The translations under genes and the position numbers were made by a program. 64,000 nt of DNA, from NCBI GenBank assembly GCA_963815325.1, contig CAWFGG010000005.1:407557-471556 (forward strand), given 5' to 3'. Shown one piece after another: positions 16,395-24,608 of this stretch. The DNA comes from JABDII01 sp963815325 (GTDB taxonomy: Bacteria > Gemmatimonadota > Gemmatimonadetes > Gemmatimonadales > GWC2-71-9). Below the pieces are notes generated by a model. The model did not search any database. It saw only the letters and a list, made by a program, of their open reading frames with translations, and was not told where the DNA came from. How positions within the stretch are numbered: position 1 is the stretch's first letter; each line of letters begins with the position of its first letter.

Positions 16395-18074
16395 ATGGAT
16401 CGTCCGGAGGTTCCGACGCCTCCACCCGGCTTCCGCGGGGTGTTCCGAACGGACCACAGGGCCCGGGCAGCGTACTCCGAAGGCGCCGGCATCTATCGCA
16501 TCATCCCCGCTGCCGTCGCGATCCCGGCCAACGACGAAGACCTCCGCCACCTGCTGACCTGGGCGGCGCGGCGCGGCATGCCGATCGTCCCTCGCGGAGC
16601 CGGCAGCGCCATGGGAGGCGGCAACGTGGGCTCCGGCACGGTCGTCGACCTCACCGGCTTCGGGGCCGACCGGCTGAAGGTGATGCCCGACCGGCGCATG
16701 GCCCTGACCGGCGCCGGCGTAACCTACAGCGGCCTCAACGCCGCGGCCGCCCGGCATTCGCTTCGGCTTCCACCGGACCCGTCGAGCGGACGCTGGGCCA
16801 CCCTCGGTGGCATGGTCGCAACCAACGCGGCCGGCGCTCGCTCAGTGCGCTTCGGCAGTGTGCGGGCATGGGTGCAGGGCGTCGAGCTCATGACCGCCGA
16901 CGGGTCGCACGGCTGGATCCGGCGCGGCGCGGCCGGCGAAGAGGCAGAGCCGGGGCTACCAGCCGTGGACCGATTCCACCAGCACGTAGCCCCGGCTATC
17001 CACGCGGCCGCACCCCTCGTTCGCCAACGGTTTCCCCACACGCGGAAGAACTCGGCCGGCTACGCGCTCGACGCGTACCTGGAGTCGGGCGACCTCGTCG
17101 AGCTCATCATCGGCTCGGAAGGCACCCTCGGCATCATCACCGGCATCGAATGGCGGTTGGATGGAACTCCCGCACATCGGGCCGGTGCCGGGATCGTGCT
17201 CCACGACCTCGCGAGCTTGGCCGACATCGTCCCGGCCATTCGGCAGTACCAACCCTCGGCGCTCGAACTGCTCGACCGGACCTTTCTCGATCTGGTGCGC
17301 ACGGGATCCGAGCGCGGCACGGCCGCCGATTGGGTCCCGACGTCGGCAGCGGGGCTGCTCCTGGTCGAATTCGAGCGCGACACCCCGGCATCGCTCCGCG
17401 GCGCCTTGGGCGACGCGATACGCGCGGTGGATCACCTCGCAGCCGACGTACGTACCGCCTTGACCGAGGCCGAGACGGCCGAACTCTGGGCGTTACGCCA
17501 TGCTGCGAGCCCCATTCTGGCGCGCCTCCCCGATCACCGACGCTCCCTTCAAGTGATCGAGGACGGGTGCGTGCCGGTGGCAGTACTTGGCAGGTACGCG
17601 AGTGCGGTGCGTCGTGCCGCAGCCGTTCGCGGACTGGAAGTGGTACTTTTCGGCCACGCCGGCGACGGCCACCTTCACGCGAATCTTCTGGTCGATGTGA
17701 GTCGTGACGGGTGGGAAGAGGCGGTAGGCTCATTGCTCGAAGAGGTGACCGCGGAGGCCATTGGGCTGGGTGGCACACCCGCGGGCGAACACGGCGCCGG
17801 GCGACTTCGCGCCGGATTTCTCGGTCAGCTCTACGGACCGGACATCCTTACCTTGTTCAGATCGGTCAAGCAGGCCTTCGACCCGGACGGGATCTTGAAC
17901 CCTGGCGTGCTCTTGCCGGCATCGGCCGATGCGATGCCCATGAATCATCTCAAGATGGGCGCACGAGCGGCCGCTCTCCCCGATGATATCGCCCAGGCCT
18001 TGCGCTCCATCGAACGGGAGGCAACGTACCAGCGATTGCGGCTCGCCCTCGCGGACCGGAGTCCCACGCCATGA
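16395..18074 (+). CDS. FAD-binding oxidase, GlcD/D-lactate dehydrogenase type
   Basis: The 559-residue protein has a PCMH-type FAD-binding domain ('GMPIVPRGAGSAMGGGNVG', 'PPDPSSGRWATLGGMVATNAAG', 'IIGSEGTLGIITGIEWRL'). A C-terminal FAD-oxidase domain follows ('VLFGHAGDGHLHANLLVD', 'GEHGAGRLRAGFL', 'FDPDGILNPG'), as in glycolate oxidase GlcD and D-lactate dehydrogenases. It oxidises a 2-hydroxy acid; the substrate is unknown. No separate Fe-S subunit gene is adjacent, and no Cys-rich Fe-S motif is visible. Its stop overlaps the thyA start (ATGA). Confidence 0.85.
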   Translation: MDRPEVPTPPPGFRGVFRTDHRARAAYSEGAGIYRIIPAAVAIPANDEDLRHLLTWAARRGMPIVPRGAGSAMGGGNVGSGTVVDLTGFGADRLKVMPDRRMALTGAGVTYSGLNAAAARHSLRLPPDPSSGRWATLGGMVATNAAGARSVRFGSVRAWVQGVELMTADGSHGWIRRGAAGEEAEPGLPAVDRFHQHVAPAIHAAAPLVRQRFPHTRKNSAGYALDAYLESGDLVELIIGSEGTLGIITGIEWRLDGTPAHRAGAGIVLHDLASLADIVPAIRQYQPSALELLDRTFLDLVRTGSERGTAADWVPTSAAGLLLVEFERDTPASLRGALGDAIRAVDHLAADVRTALTEAETAELWALRHAASPILARLPDHRRSLQVIEDGCVPVAVLGRYASAVRRAAAVRGLEVVLFGHAGDGHLHANLLVDVSRDGWEEAVGSLLEEVTAEAIGLGGTPAGEHGAGRLRAGFLGQLYGPDILTLFRSVKQAFDPDGILNPGVLLPASADAMPMNHLKMGARAAALPDDIAQALRSIEREATYQRLRLALADRSPTP

Positions 18075-18865
18075 AACAGTACCTCGATCTCTTGCGACAT
18101 GTTCGCGATCACGGACGCTCTAAGGGCGACCGCACCGGGACCGGGACGTTGAGCATCTTCGGATACCAGATGCGATTCGACCTGGCCCAGGGATTCCCGT
18201 TGGTCACCACCAAACGGGTCCACTTCAAATCCGTGGTGTATGAGCTCCTGTGGTTCCTCAGGGGTGATACCAACGTGCGGTATCTGCAGGAACACGGAAT
18301 CCGAATCTGGAACGAGTGGGCCGATGCGGAAGGCAATCTGGGCCCGATCTACGGTCGTCAGTGGCGTTCCTGGCCGGCGCCCGATGGCAGGCACATCGAC
18401 CAGCTCGGGCGCGTCATCGAGCAGATTCGACGGGATCCCGATTCCCGCCGTCACATGGTGTGCTCCTGGAACGTGGCGGAGCTTCCTGCCATGGCGCTCG
18501 CGCCGTGTCATGTCCTGTTTCAGTTCTACGTGAGCGAAGGACGGCTGTCCTGTCAGCTGTATCAGCGGAGCGCCGATCTCTTTCTCGGTGTGCCGTTCAA
18601 CCTCGCGTCCTATGCGCTCCTCACCGCCATGGTGGCGCAGGTCACGGGCCTCGCTCCCGGGGAGTTCATCCATACGTTTGGGGATGCCCACGTGTATCGG
18701 AACCATCTGGCGGCCGTCGACCTGCAGCTGAGCCGCGAGCCCCGCCGCCGCCCGACGCTCCGGCTGTCGCCGAACCTCGCGTCGATCGACGACTTCGCCT
18801 ATGACGATGTCACGCTCGAGGGGTACGAGCCGCACCCCCCGATCCGAGCGGAGGTGGCCGTATAA
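18071..18865 (+). CDS. thyA: Thymidylate synthase
   Basis: The 264-residue protein has the length of E. coli ThyA. It converts dUMP and methylene-tetrahydrofolate to dTMP and dihydrofolate. Seen are 'DRTGTGTLSIFGYQMRFDL', 'GPIYGRQWRSW', 'MALAPCHVLFQFYVS' with the nucleophilic Cys, 'QRSADLFLGVPFNLASYALL' and 'HVYRNH'. The start overlaps the preceding stop (ATGA), and the stop TAA overlaps the presumed folA start. Pairing with folA recycles the dihydrofolate that ThyA produces. Confidence 0.97.
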   Translation: MKQYLDLLRHVRDHGRSKGDRTGTGTLSIFGYQMRFDLAQGFPLVTTKRVHFKSVVYELLWFLRGDTNVRYLQEHGIRIWNEWADAEGNLGPIYGRQWRSWPAPDGRHIDQLGRVIEQIRRDPDSRRHMVCSWNVAELPAMALAPCHVLFQFYVSEGRLSCQLYQRSADLFLGVPFNLASYALLTAMVAQVTGLAPGEFIHTFGDAHVYRNHLAAVDLQLSREPRRRPTLRLSPNLASIDDFAYDDVTLEGYEPHPPIRAEVAV

Positions 18866-19374
18866 TTCTGTCGCTGCTCGTCGCCATGGCCGAGAACGGC
18901 GTGATCGGAAAGAACAACGCCCTACCCTGGCATCTACCGAACGATCTCAAGCGCTTCAAGGCGCTGACGTCCGGCCACTCCATCGTGATGGGCCGGCGGA
19001 CTTTCGACTCGATCGGCCGAGTGCTCCCAGACCGGCGCACCATCGTGATCACCCGAAACGCGGACTTCCAGGCCGCCGGAGCAGAGGTGGCGCACAGCCT
19101 CGACCGGGCATTGGAGCTGACCGCAGGCGAGGACGAGGTCTTCGTGGTGGGTGGCGCCGAGCTCTACCGTGCCGCGTTGCCGCGCGCCGACCGGATCTAT
19201 CTCACGCTGGTGCATGGCGCTATCGAGGGTGACGTCCGCTTTCCAGCATGGGAGCCCCCGGCGTGGCGCCTGGTGGAGTTCGTCCGGTTCGCGCCGGATG
19301 ATCGGCATGGGTATCCCTATAGCTTCCGCCGCTACGAGCGACTGAAACCAGCCGCTCCGGCTCGAGAGGGGTAG
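18865..19374 (+). CDS. folA: Dihydrofolate reductase with non-standard start
   Basis: DHFR reduces the dihydrofolate made by ThyA. The body is unmistakable: 'AMAENGVIGKNNALPWHLPNDLKRFKALT', 'MGRRTFDSIGR', 'FVVGGAELYRAALP'. The first ATG (18886) would delete the first beta strand, which is present upstream in frame as I-L-S-L-L-V-A. No ATG, GTG or TTG exists there. The natural position is ATT at 18865, which overlaps the thyA stop as TAATT, one base different from the common TAATG. ATA 18862 or CTG 18868 are alternatives, or a base error. Length from ATT is 169 residues. Confidence 0.9.
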   Translation: MLSLLVAMAENGVIGKNNALPWHLPNDLKRFKALTSGHSIVMGRRTFDSIGRVLPDRRTIVITRNADFQAAGAEVAHSLDRALELTAGEDEVFVVGGAELYRAALPRADRIYLTLVHGAIEGDVRFPAWEPPAWRLVEFVRFAPDDRHGYPYSFRRYERLKPAAPAREG

Positions 19375-19490
19375 CGCGCGGACGGTCGATCTTGCATCTC
19401 GTGACCGGGTGCATAAGACTTATTGAACCCAGAGGCGTTCGCAGGCGGAGCGGAGCGGTGTGAAGGACATGCCTGTCGAGCGTGCTGGCA

Positions 19491-19514
19491 ACCGCCCGGT
19501 CGCTGCCGGGCGGT
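19491..19514 (+). terminator. Hairpin terminator after folA
   Basis: A perfect 9-bp stem (ACCGCCCGG/CCGGGCGGT) with a six-base loop is followed by CGTTCTTT on the plus strand. It lies between folA and the convergent substrate-binding protein gene. Confidence 0.65.
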
Positions 19515-19537
19515 CGTTCTTTGAGTGGTCGGGCCCG

Positions 19538-21205
19538 TTACCGCCCGATCGCAGATGCCTGCGAATCCCGGGCAAGCGCCTGCCGGGGATCGATCGACCA
19601 CTCGCTCACGTGCGCCAGCCACGAATACGGATCCAGCCGCACCCCGCGGAGGCGGTGGTGGACCGCCGCCACGTTGGTGGGGCTATAGAGGAAGATGGCC
19701 GGCGCATCCGCATTCAGCACACGCATCGCATCGCGCCACAGCGTCCTGGCCGCTTCGACCTCTGGTTCCTGGCCAGCCTGCCGGACGAGCGAATCGAATA
19801 CCGGGTTGGCGTAGCGGCCATAATTGAGCACACCCCACCCGGCCCGGGTCCACTGATCGGAAAGGCCGCGCGGGCTTGGCTCGTCGAGCCAGGCGCCGAT
19901 GTAGCTGTCGAACCGGCCGCTCCCCAAGCGCTCTTGGAAAACCGGGAAATCGACGGCCGCAATAGTGACCTCGACTCCGACCCCGCGCCACATGGCCTGG
20001 GCCGCTTCGGCCAACTGCCGCCGGGTCCGACTGGTCGATGGCACCAAGATCTCGAACGCCAGCTTCCGACCGTTGCGCCTCCGGACGCCATCGGAACCCC
20101 TGACCCAGCCACGTGCGTCCAACATCAGGCCTGCCGCCAACGTGTCATGTGGCAGCACAGCCATGCTATCGTCCCAGATCCACAAGAGTCGCGACATGGG
20201 CCCCGGCGGCACCGAGGTTTCCGGGCCGAACACCGATCGCGCGATGCTCGTCCGGTCAAGTCCCATCGTGAGCGCGCGCCGAACCTCCCGGTCGCCCAAG
20301 ACCGGATGCGGCAGGCCCGAGGGGTCGAGCATTCGGAACCCCAGGAACCCGTACACCGCGGACGGATAGGACTCGATCCGAAACACCGGATCCTCGGCGA
20401 GTTGGGCCACCTGCGCGGGCCCGCCTGCGGCCTCCAGTAGGTCGGCCTCGTGACTCAAGAGGAGATTCACGGCCGCGAGCGGATCCTCGCCGAAGCGCCA
20501 CACCACGCGAGGAATGCCCGGTGCGTGCGAGGCGTTGGGCCAGGACTCGATGATGAGGAACTCGGGCCGGCGCCACTCAGCCAGGCGGTAGGGGCCCGAC
20601 CCGACGATCCGCGCCAGCACCGTATCCATCGGCCATGCTTCGACAGGGACGTCTTGCCATATGTGGCGGGGAATGATTCGCACATGGTAGGTGGCATCGT
20701 ACAATTGCTCGGGAGATGGTTCGACGAACCGGATGTCGACCGTGGTGGAGTCGACCACGAAAGCCTCGAGCCTCCCCTCGATGGCGGTGCGTGCCAAGGC
20801 GTCGATGACAGGGTCGGCAAACGCGGCAAAGCTGAACCGCACGTCCTCCGCCGTCACGGGGACGCCATCCTGCCAGCGAGCACCCGGCCTCAAGTGAAAG
20901 CGCCACGTGAGCGAGTCGCGCCGCTCCCACCGCACGGCGAGGCCGGGTCGGTAGGCTGCGGTATCGATCGGTGCATGGCCCGACTCGAGATACGCCAGAC
21001 GTTCGTAGATCTGGTCCGTGATGTCGCGGCCCACCGTCTCGAAGACCAGCGGCGGGAAGAGGCTCGATGGTTCGCCGGTGGCGGCGATGACCAGCGTGCC
21101 GCAGCCGTCGCAGCTCTGGTCGCGGCCCCGGCAGCCCACGGCGGCCCAGCACAGACCCGCCAACGCGGCTACCTGGACCCAATGTTCCCACCTTACTTGT
21201 AACAT
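19538..21205 (-). CDS. Peptide/nickel-type ABC substrate-binding lipoprotein (SBP family 5)
   Basis: The 555-residue protein has a lipoprotein signal (lipobox near 'AAVGC') and the family 5 extracellular binding fold: 'EPSSLFPPLVFETVGRDI', 'LRPGARWQDGVPVTAEDVRFSF', 'VGSGPYRLAEW', 'DREVRRALTMGLDR'. Such proteins deliver peptides, nickel-chelates or sugars to an ABC permease. No permease or ATPase gene is adjacent, so it is an orphan in this window. It is transcribed away from the sigma-54 activator gene. The C-terminus ('NADAPAIFLYSPTNVAAVHHR') is complete. Confidence 0.88.
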   Translation of the reverse strand: MLQVRWEHWVQVAALAGLCWAAVGCRGRDQSCDGCGTLVIAATGEPSSLFPPLVFETVGRDITDQIYERLAYLESGHAPIDTAAYRPGLAVRWERRDSLTWRFHLRPGARWQDGVPVTAEDVRFSFAAFADPVIDALARTAIEGRLEAFVVDSTTVDIRFVEPSPEQLYDATYHVRIIPRHIWQDVPVEAWPMDTVLARIVGSGPYRLAEWRRPEFLIIESWPNASHAPGIPRVVWRFGEDPLAAVNLLLSHEADLLEAAGGPAQVAQLAEDPVFRIESYPSAVYGFLGFRMLDPSGLPHPVLGDREVRRALTMGLDRTSIARSVFGPETSVPPGPMSRLLWIWDDSMAVLPHDTLAAGLMLDARGWVRGSDGVRRRNGRKLAFEILVPSTSRTRRQLAEAAQAMWRGVGVEVTIAAVDFPVFQERLGSGRFDSYIGAWLDEPSPRGLSDQWTRAGWGVLNYGRYANPVFDSLVRQAGQEPEVEAARTLWRDAMRVLNADAPAIFLYSPTNVAAVHHRLRGVRLDPYSWLAHVSEWSIDPRQALARDSQASAIGR

Positions 21206-21528
21206 ATCGTTACACCTGCTCTATTTCGTTGCATCAGACCGCGGCCTTTGGCGCTGGTTCACAGATCTAAGATAATTACTCACAATGGTTTACTACATTT
21301 CAGCTCCCCGGCCCCACCCTTGCAAGAACCATCCCCATACGAAGATCCGACCAGGGGCCGGGGTGCGGCGGTACCGCCCGGCCTGGGGACTCTCAAAGGT
21401 CGTGCTTTTTGGGACGAGGTCAACGACTGCCGCGCGCACGCCGACCAGGACAGCAATTGGGACAGCCACCATCACGAAACACGATGCAGCGCTCGGCGCG
21501 AGTAGGCGCGAAGCCTGCCGGAGACACC

Positions 21529-22866
21529 GTGGCCGATCCTAGGCCATGGATCACCGTGGTGCGGCTGTCTGACAGCTTCTGGACCACGATCCGGGAGCTG
21601 ACCGGTGAGCTCGGAGCGACCGCGCTGGAATGGGAACCGAGCGGCAACGATGCGCCGCCGAGCGGTGGGGCGGCCATGGTAGTCCTGGCAGGCGGAATGG
21701 AGGCGGAAGCCTTGGAGTTGCTCGATCGGCTGGGGCAAACGGATGGTGGCCCATTCGTCGTTGGCGCAACTGAGGATCACCGCCTGGCGAGCGGGCTCCT
21801 TCGCAAGGGCGCCCGGGACTATTTCGCGATGCCGGCCGATCTCGATCTGCTGCGCCGGTCACTCGAGCGCGATCTACGCAGCGCGAAGGGGCGGGTGGAG
21901 GCGGAGCGGTACGCGTCCGATGAACGGCGGACGCGAGGCTTCGAATCGATCATCGGCCGGAGCAAGGCGGTACGTCAGGTCATCGATCAGGCGGCTCGCG
22001 TCGCGGTCCACGGCGAGGTGACGGTGCTAATCGGCGGCGAGACGGGAACCGGCAAGGAGTTGTTGGCGCAGGCCATTCACTACCATAGCCCCCGTGCCGC
22101 AGCTCCGTTTATCCCGGTCAATTGCGCCGCGATTCCGGCCAACCTGCTGGAGAGCGAGTTGTTCGGACACGAGCGCGGCGCATTCACCGGTGCGGTCGCC
22201 GCGAAGCAGGGACTGTTCGAAGCCGCGCACGGCGGCACGCTGTTTCTCGACGAGATCGGGCACATGCCGCTCGAACTGCAGACCAAACTGCTTCGAGCGC
22301 TCGAGAACGGTGAGGTCCGCCGGGTTGGGGGACAGGCCAGCCGACAGGTGAACGTGCGGGTGCTCGCGGCCACGCATGTGAACCTGACCAAGGCCATCGC
22401 GGCAGGCATGTTCCGCGAAGACTTGTACTACCGATTGAACGTCGTGGCGTTGGAGCTGCCCGCGCTCCGCCATCGTGACGGCGACATCGAGCGACTGGCA
22501 GAGGCGTTCTTGAGCCACCTCGCGACACGCTACGGTGTTCCCGTACCGCCCCTCACGCCGGAAGTCCGGCAGCGACTGGCGGAGCATTCTTGGCCGGGAA
22601 ACGTGAGGGAGCTGCGCAATGCGATGGAGCGCGCCCTAGTGCTCTCGCCGCCGGGGACGCTTTCGATCGACGAGCTCCGGCTGGAATCGGACACAGGCGA
22701 CCCGCCGTCCGTGGGGCCGCTGCCCTTTCCCGCCGACCTCGAGACCATCACCCGCGCCGCCGCCCGGGCCATGCTCGAGCTCACCGGAAGCAATAAGAGT
22801 GAAGCGGCCCGTCGGCTTGGCATTTCACGCCCGCGGCTCAACCGCCTCTTGGATGATGACTCGTAA
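21529..22866 (+). CDS. Sigma-54-dependent transcriptional activator with degenerate receiver
   Basis: The 445-residue protein starts at GTG 21529, after GGAGA; an ATG at 21484 in the same frame lacks a ribosome site. The N-terminal 120 residues look like a response-regulator receiver ('LLRKGARDYFAMPADLDLL'), but the phosphorylatable Asp position reads 'MVVLAGG'. The AAA+ domain has Walker A 'GGETGTGKELLAQAIHYHS', the sigma-54 loop 'GAFTGA', and Walker B 'GGTLFLDEIG'. A Fis-type helix-turn-helix ends it ('NKSEAARRLGISRPRLNRLL'). It activates RpoN promoters; the input is probably not phosphorylation. Confidence 0.9.
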   Translation: MADPRPWITVVRLSDSFWTTIRELTGELGATALEWEPSGNDAPPSGGAAMVVLAGGMEAEALELLDRLGQTDGGPFVVGATEDHRLASGLLRKGARDYFAMPADLDLLRRSLERDLRSAKGRVEAERYASDERRTRGFESIIGRSKAVRQVIDQAARVAVHGEVTVLIGGETGTGKELLAQAIHYHSPRAAAPFIPVNCAAIPANLLESELFGHERGAFTGAVAAKQGLFEAAHGGTLFLDEIGHMPLELQTKLLRALENGEVRRVGGQASRQVNVRVLAATHVNLTKAIAAGMFREDLYYRLNVVALELPALRHRDGDIERLAEAFLSHLATRYGVPVPPLTPEVRQRLAEHSWPGNVRELRNAMERALVLSPPGTLSIDELRLESDTGDPPSVGPLPFPADLETITRAAARAMLELTGSNKSEAARRLGISRPRLNRLLDDDS

Positions 22867-22899
22867 ACGCCCATCGGGCCTCGTGTGAAGGATATGGTT

Positions 22900-23532
22900 A
22901 TGAGAACCTGGCATGCGCGATACCTCCTGCCCCTAGGCGTCGTCGTTGCGTTTGCCGTCGGCTGCGGCGACTCGAACGGCTCGGGTCCCAACCCGCCGCC
23001 CGAGCAGCGGCCGCCCGCTGCGCTCAACATCTTGAAATTGGCGCAGGCGAGCCCTCCGGTCTTCAATCCGGTCGAGACGTTCTGGGCCAAGAAAGGCGAG
23101 CAGGCCGAAGCGCGCATCTATTTCCAGGACGCCGTGGGAGGCCAGGGCGAGGAGTACCTCCGGCTCCGGATCGACGACATCTCGCTCGAGACGCTGCCCA
23201 ACGGCACCCCGATCGCCATCGGGGACTCAGTGCTCATCACTATCCGCTCGGTGGATCCGACCCAGATCCTGTTCGAACTCGAGCCCACCGGCCTCAAGTT
23301 CAACCCACTCAAGCCGGCCGAACTGGACATCAAGTACCAGGAGGCAGACGACGACTTCAATGAAGACGGCGTGGTCGACCTGGAAGACGAGGCGATCGAG
23401 GACATTCTGGCCATCTGGCGGCAGGAGAACCCGGGGGATGACTTCGTCAAGATCGGCTCGTTCCTGATCGAGTCGCTCGAGGAGATCGAGGCCGAACTCA
23501 CGGGCTTCAGCCGCTACGCCATCGCCTACTGA
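22900..23532 (+). CDS. Lipoprotein with an EF-hand-like calcium loop
   Basis: From the ATG at 22900 the protein has about 210 residues; GTG 22885 and ATG 22894 are in frame, and GAAGGA precedes 22900. The lipobox is near 'AFAVGC', followed by a Gly/Pro-rich spacer. The body is beta-rich, and near residue 150 is 'DDDFNEDGVVDLEDE', the pattern of a calcium-binding EF-hand or dockerin loop. The family is unknown. The TPR gene follows 17 bases later, suggesting co-expression. Confidence 0.6.
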   Translation: MRTWHARYLLPLGVVVAFAVGCGDSNGSGPNPPPEQRPPAALNILKLAQASPPVFNPVETFWAKKGEQAEARIYFQDAVGGQGEEYLRLRIDDISLETLPNGTPIAIGDSVLITIRSVDPTQILFELEPTGLKFNPLKPAELDIKYQEADDDFNEDGVVDLEDEAIEDILAIWRQENPGDDFVKIGSFLIESLEEIEAELTGFSRYAIAY

Positions 23533-23549
23533 CCAAGGACTACTGACCC

Positions 23550-24545
23550 GTGACTGAGTACCCTTCCGCCAACGATCCGAGCCGCGCCCTGCGGGATCTC
23601 GTAGCGGCCGGGCGCTTCCAGGAAGCCCTCGAGGCATTCGGAACGGGGAGCGGTGCGTCGCTCGATCGCGAACCGGGCGTGCTCCTGCTCGCGGCAAGAG
23701 CGGCCACGCGGGTCGGGCGGCTCGATCTCGCGGCCACCCTGGCCGCGCAGGCGCTCGAGGAATTCACGGCCAAGGCCGATGCCGACGGGCGGTTGCAGAC
23801 GACCAATCTGCTCGGTGCCATCGCCTTCGAGCGCGGCTCCATTGCCGACGCGGAACATCACTTCGGGCAGGCGCTGCTCTTGGCCCAGGAGTTGGACGAC
23901 AACCTGGTGGCGGCGCGCGCCAGTAACAATCTGGCTTCGGTGGCCCACTTGCAGGGCCGGCCGGATCTGGCCTTGAGCCTCTATCGCAGCGCGATGCTGT
24001 CGTATCAACGATTGGGCGACCGCCGCGGCACGGCGGAGACCTACCACAATCTGAGTCTCACGTTCCGTGACATGGCCGCGTTGGGCGACGCGGACGATGC
24101 CGCAACGGAGGCGGTGCGGCACGCGTCGATGGTCGGTGAAAAGGGTCTGATGGCGCTCACGCTCATGGGCCGGGCCGAGGTGCACCTGGCCAAGGACGAC
24201 GTGCGCCTGGCCGGGTCGGAACTGGAGCAGGCCCGGAAGTTTGCCACGGAGGCCGGCGACGAGCTGGGCACGGCGGAGGTTGGCAGGCTTCGCGCCCTCG
24301 TCGCGCTCGAGGAGGGCAGGTTGACCGACGCGCATCGGGAAGCGGAGGCCGCCCGAACCATCGCGGCCGGCTATGGCAGCACCTTACTCCAGGCAGAATC
24401 TGCGTTGGCCTCCGCCCGCGCGCTCCACGCCCTCGGCCAAGCATCGGCCATGGCGGAGCGGCGCGACGAGGCCAAGCGTCTCTTTGAATCGCTGGGTGCC
24501 AAGGCGTTGCTCGACGAGCTCGAGCGGGCGCTTCCCTCGTCATAA
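23550..24545 (+). CDS. TPR-repeat protein
   Basis: The 331-residue all-helical protein contains tandem tetratricopeptide-like repeats. Examples are 'LLGAIAFERGSIADAEHHFGQAL', 'NNLASVAHLQGRPDLALSLYRSAM' and 'YHNLSLTFRDMAALGDADDAA', spaced 36-40 residues apart. No signal peptide or membrane segment is visible, so it is probably cytoplasmic and mediates protein-protein contacts. The partner is unknown. It may be co-transcribed with the preceding lipoprotein gene and ends at a strong shared terminator. Confidence 0.75.
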   Translation: MTEYPSANDPSRALRDLVAAGRFQEALEAFGTGSGASLDREPGVLLLAARAATRVGRLDLAATLAAQALEEFTAKADADGRLQTTNLLGAIAFERGSIADAEHHFGQALLLAQELDDNLVAARASNNLASVAHLQGRPDLALSLYRSAMLSYQRLGDRRGTAETYHNLSLTFRDMAALGDADDAATEAVRHASMVGEKGLMALTLMGRAEVHLAKDDVRLAGSELEQARKFATEAGDELGTAEVGRLRALVALEEGRLTDAHREAEAARTIAAGYGSTLLQAESALASARALHALGQASAMAERRDEAKRLFESLGAKALLDELERALPSS

Positions 24546-24549
24546 CGCC

Positions 24550-24583
24550 GAGCGTCCCGCGCCGAGTGGGGCGCGGGACGCTC
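24550..24583. terminator. Strong bidirectional hairpin between TPR gene and EF-G-like gene
   Basis: A perfect 14-bp stem (24550-24563 with 24570-24583) with a six-base loop lies between two convergent genes. No long T-run follows on the plus strand. Termination in both directions is inferred from position and stability. Confidence 0.65.
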
Positions 24584-24608
24584 TGCGTCGCAAGGCATCC
24601 AGCTCGGG

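Noticed and set aside
19400..19500. SAM-type riboswitch before 19491
   Set aside because: 'GCTGGCAACC' resembles a riboswitch core, but the other conserved elements are missing and no plus-strand gene follows.
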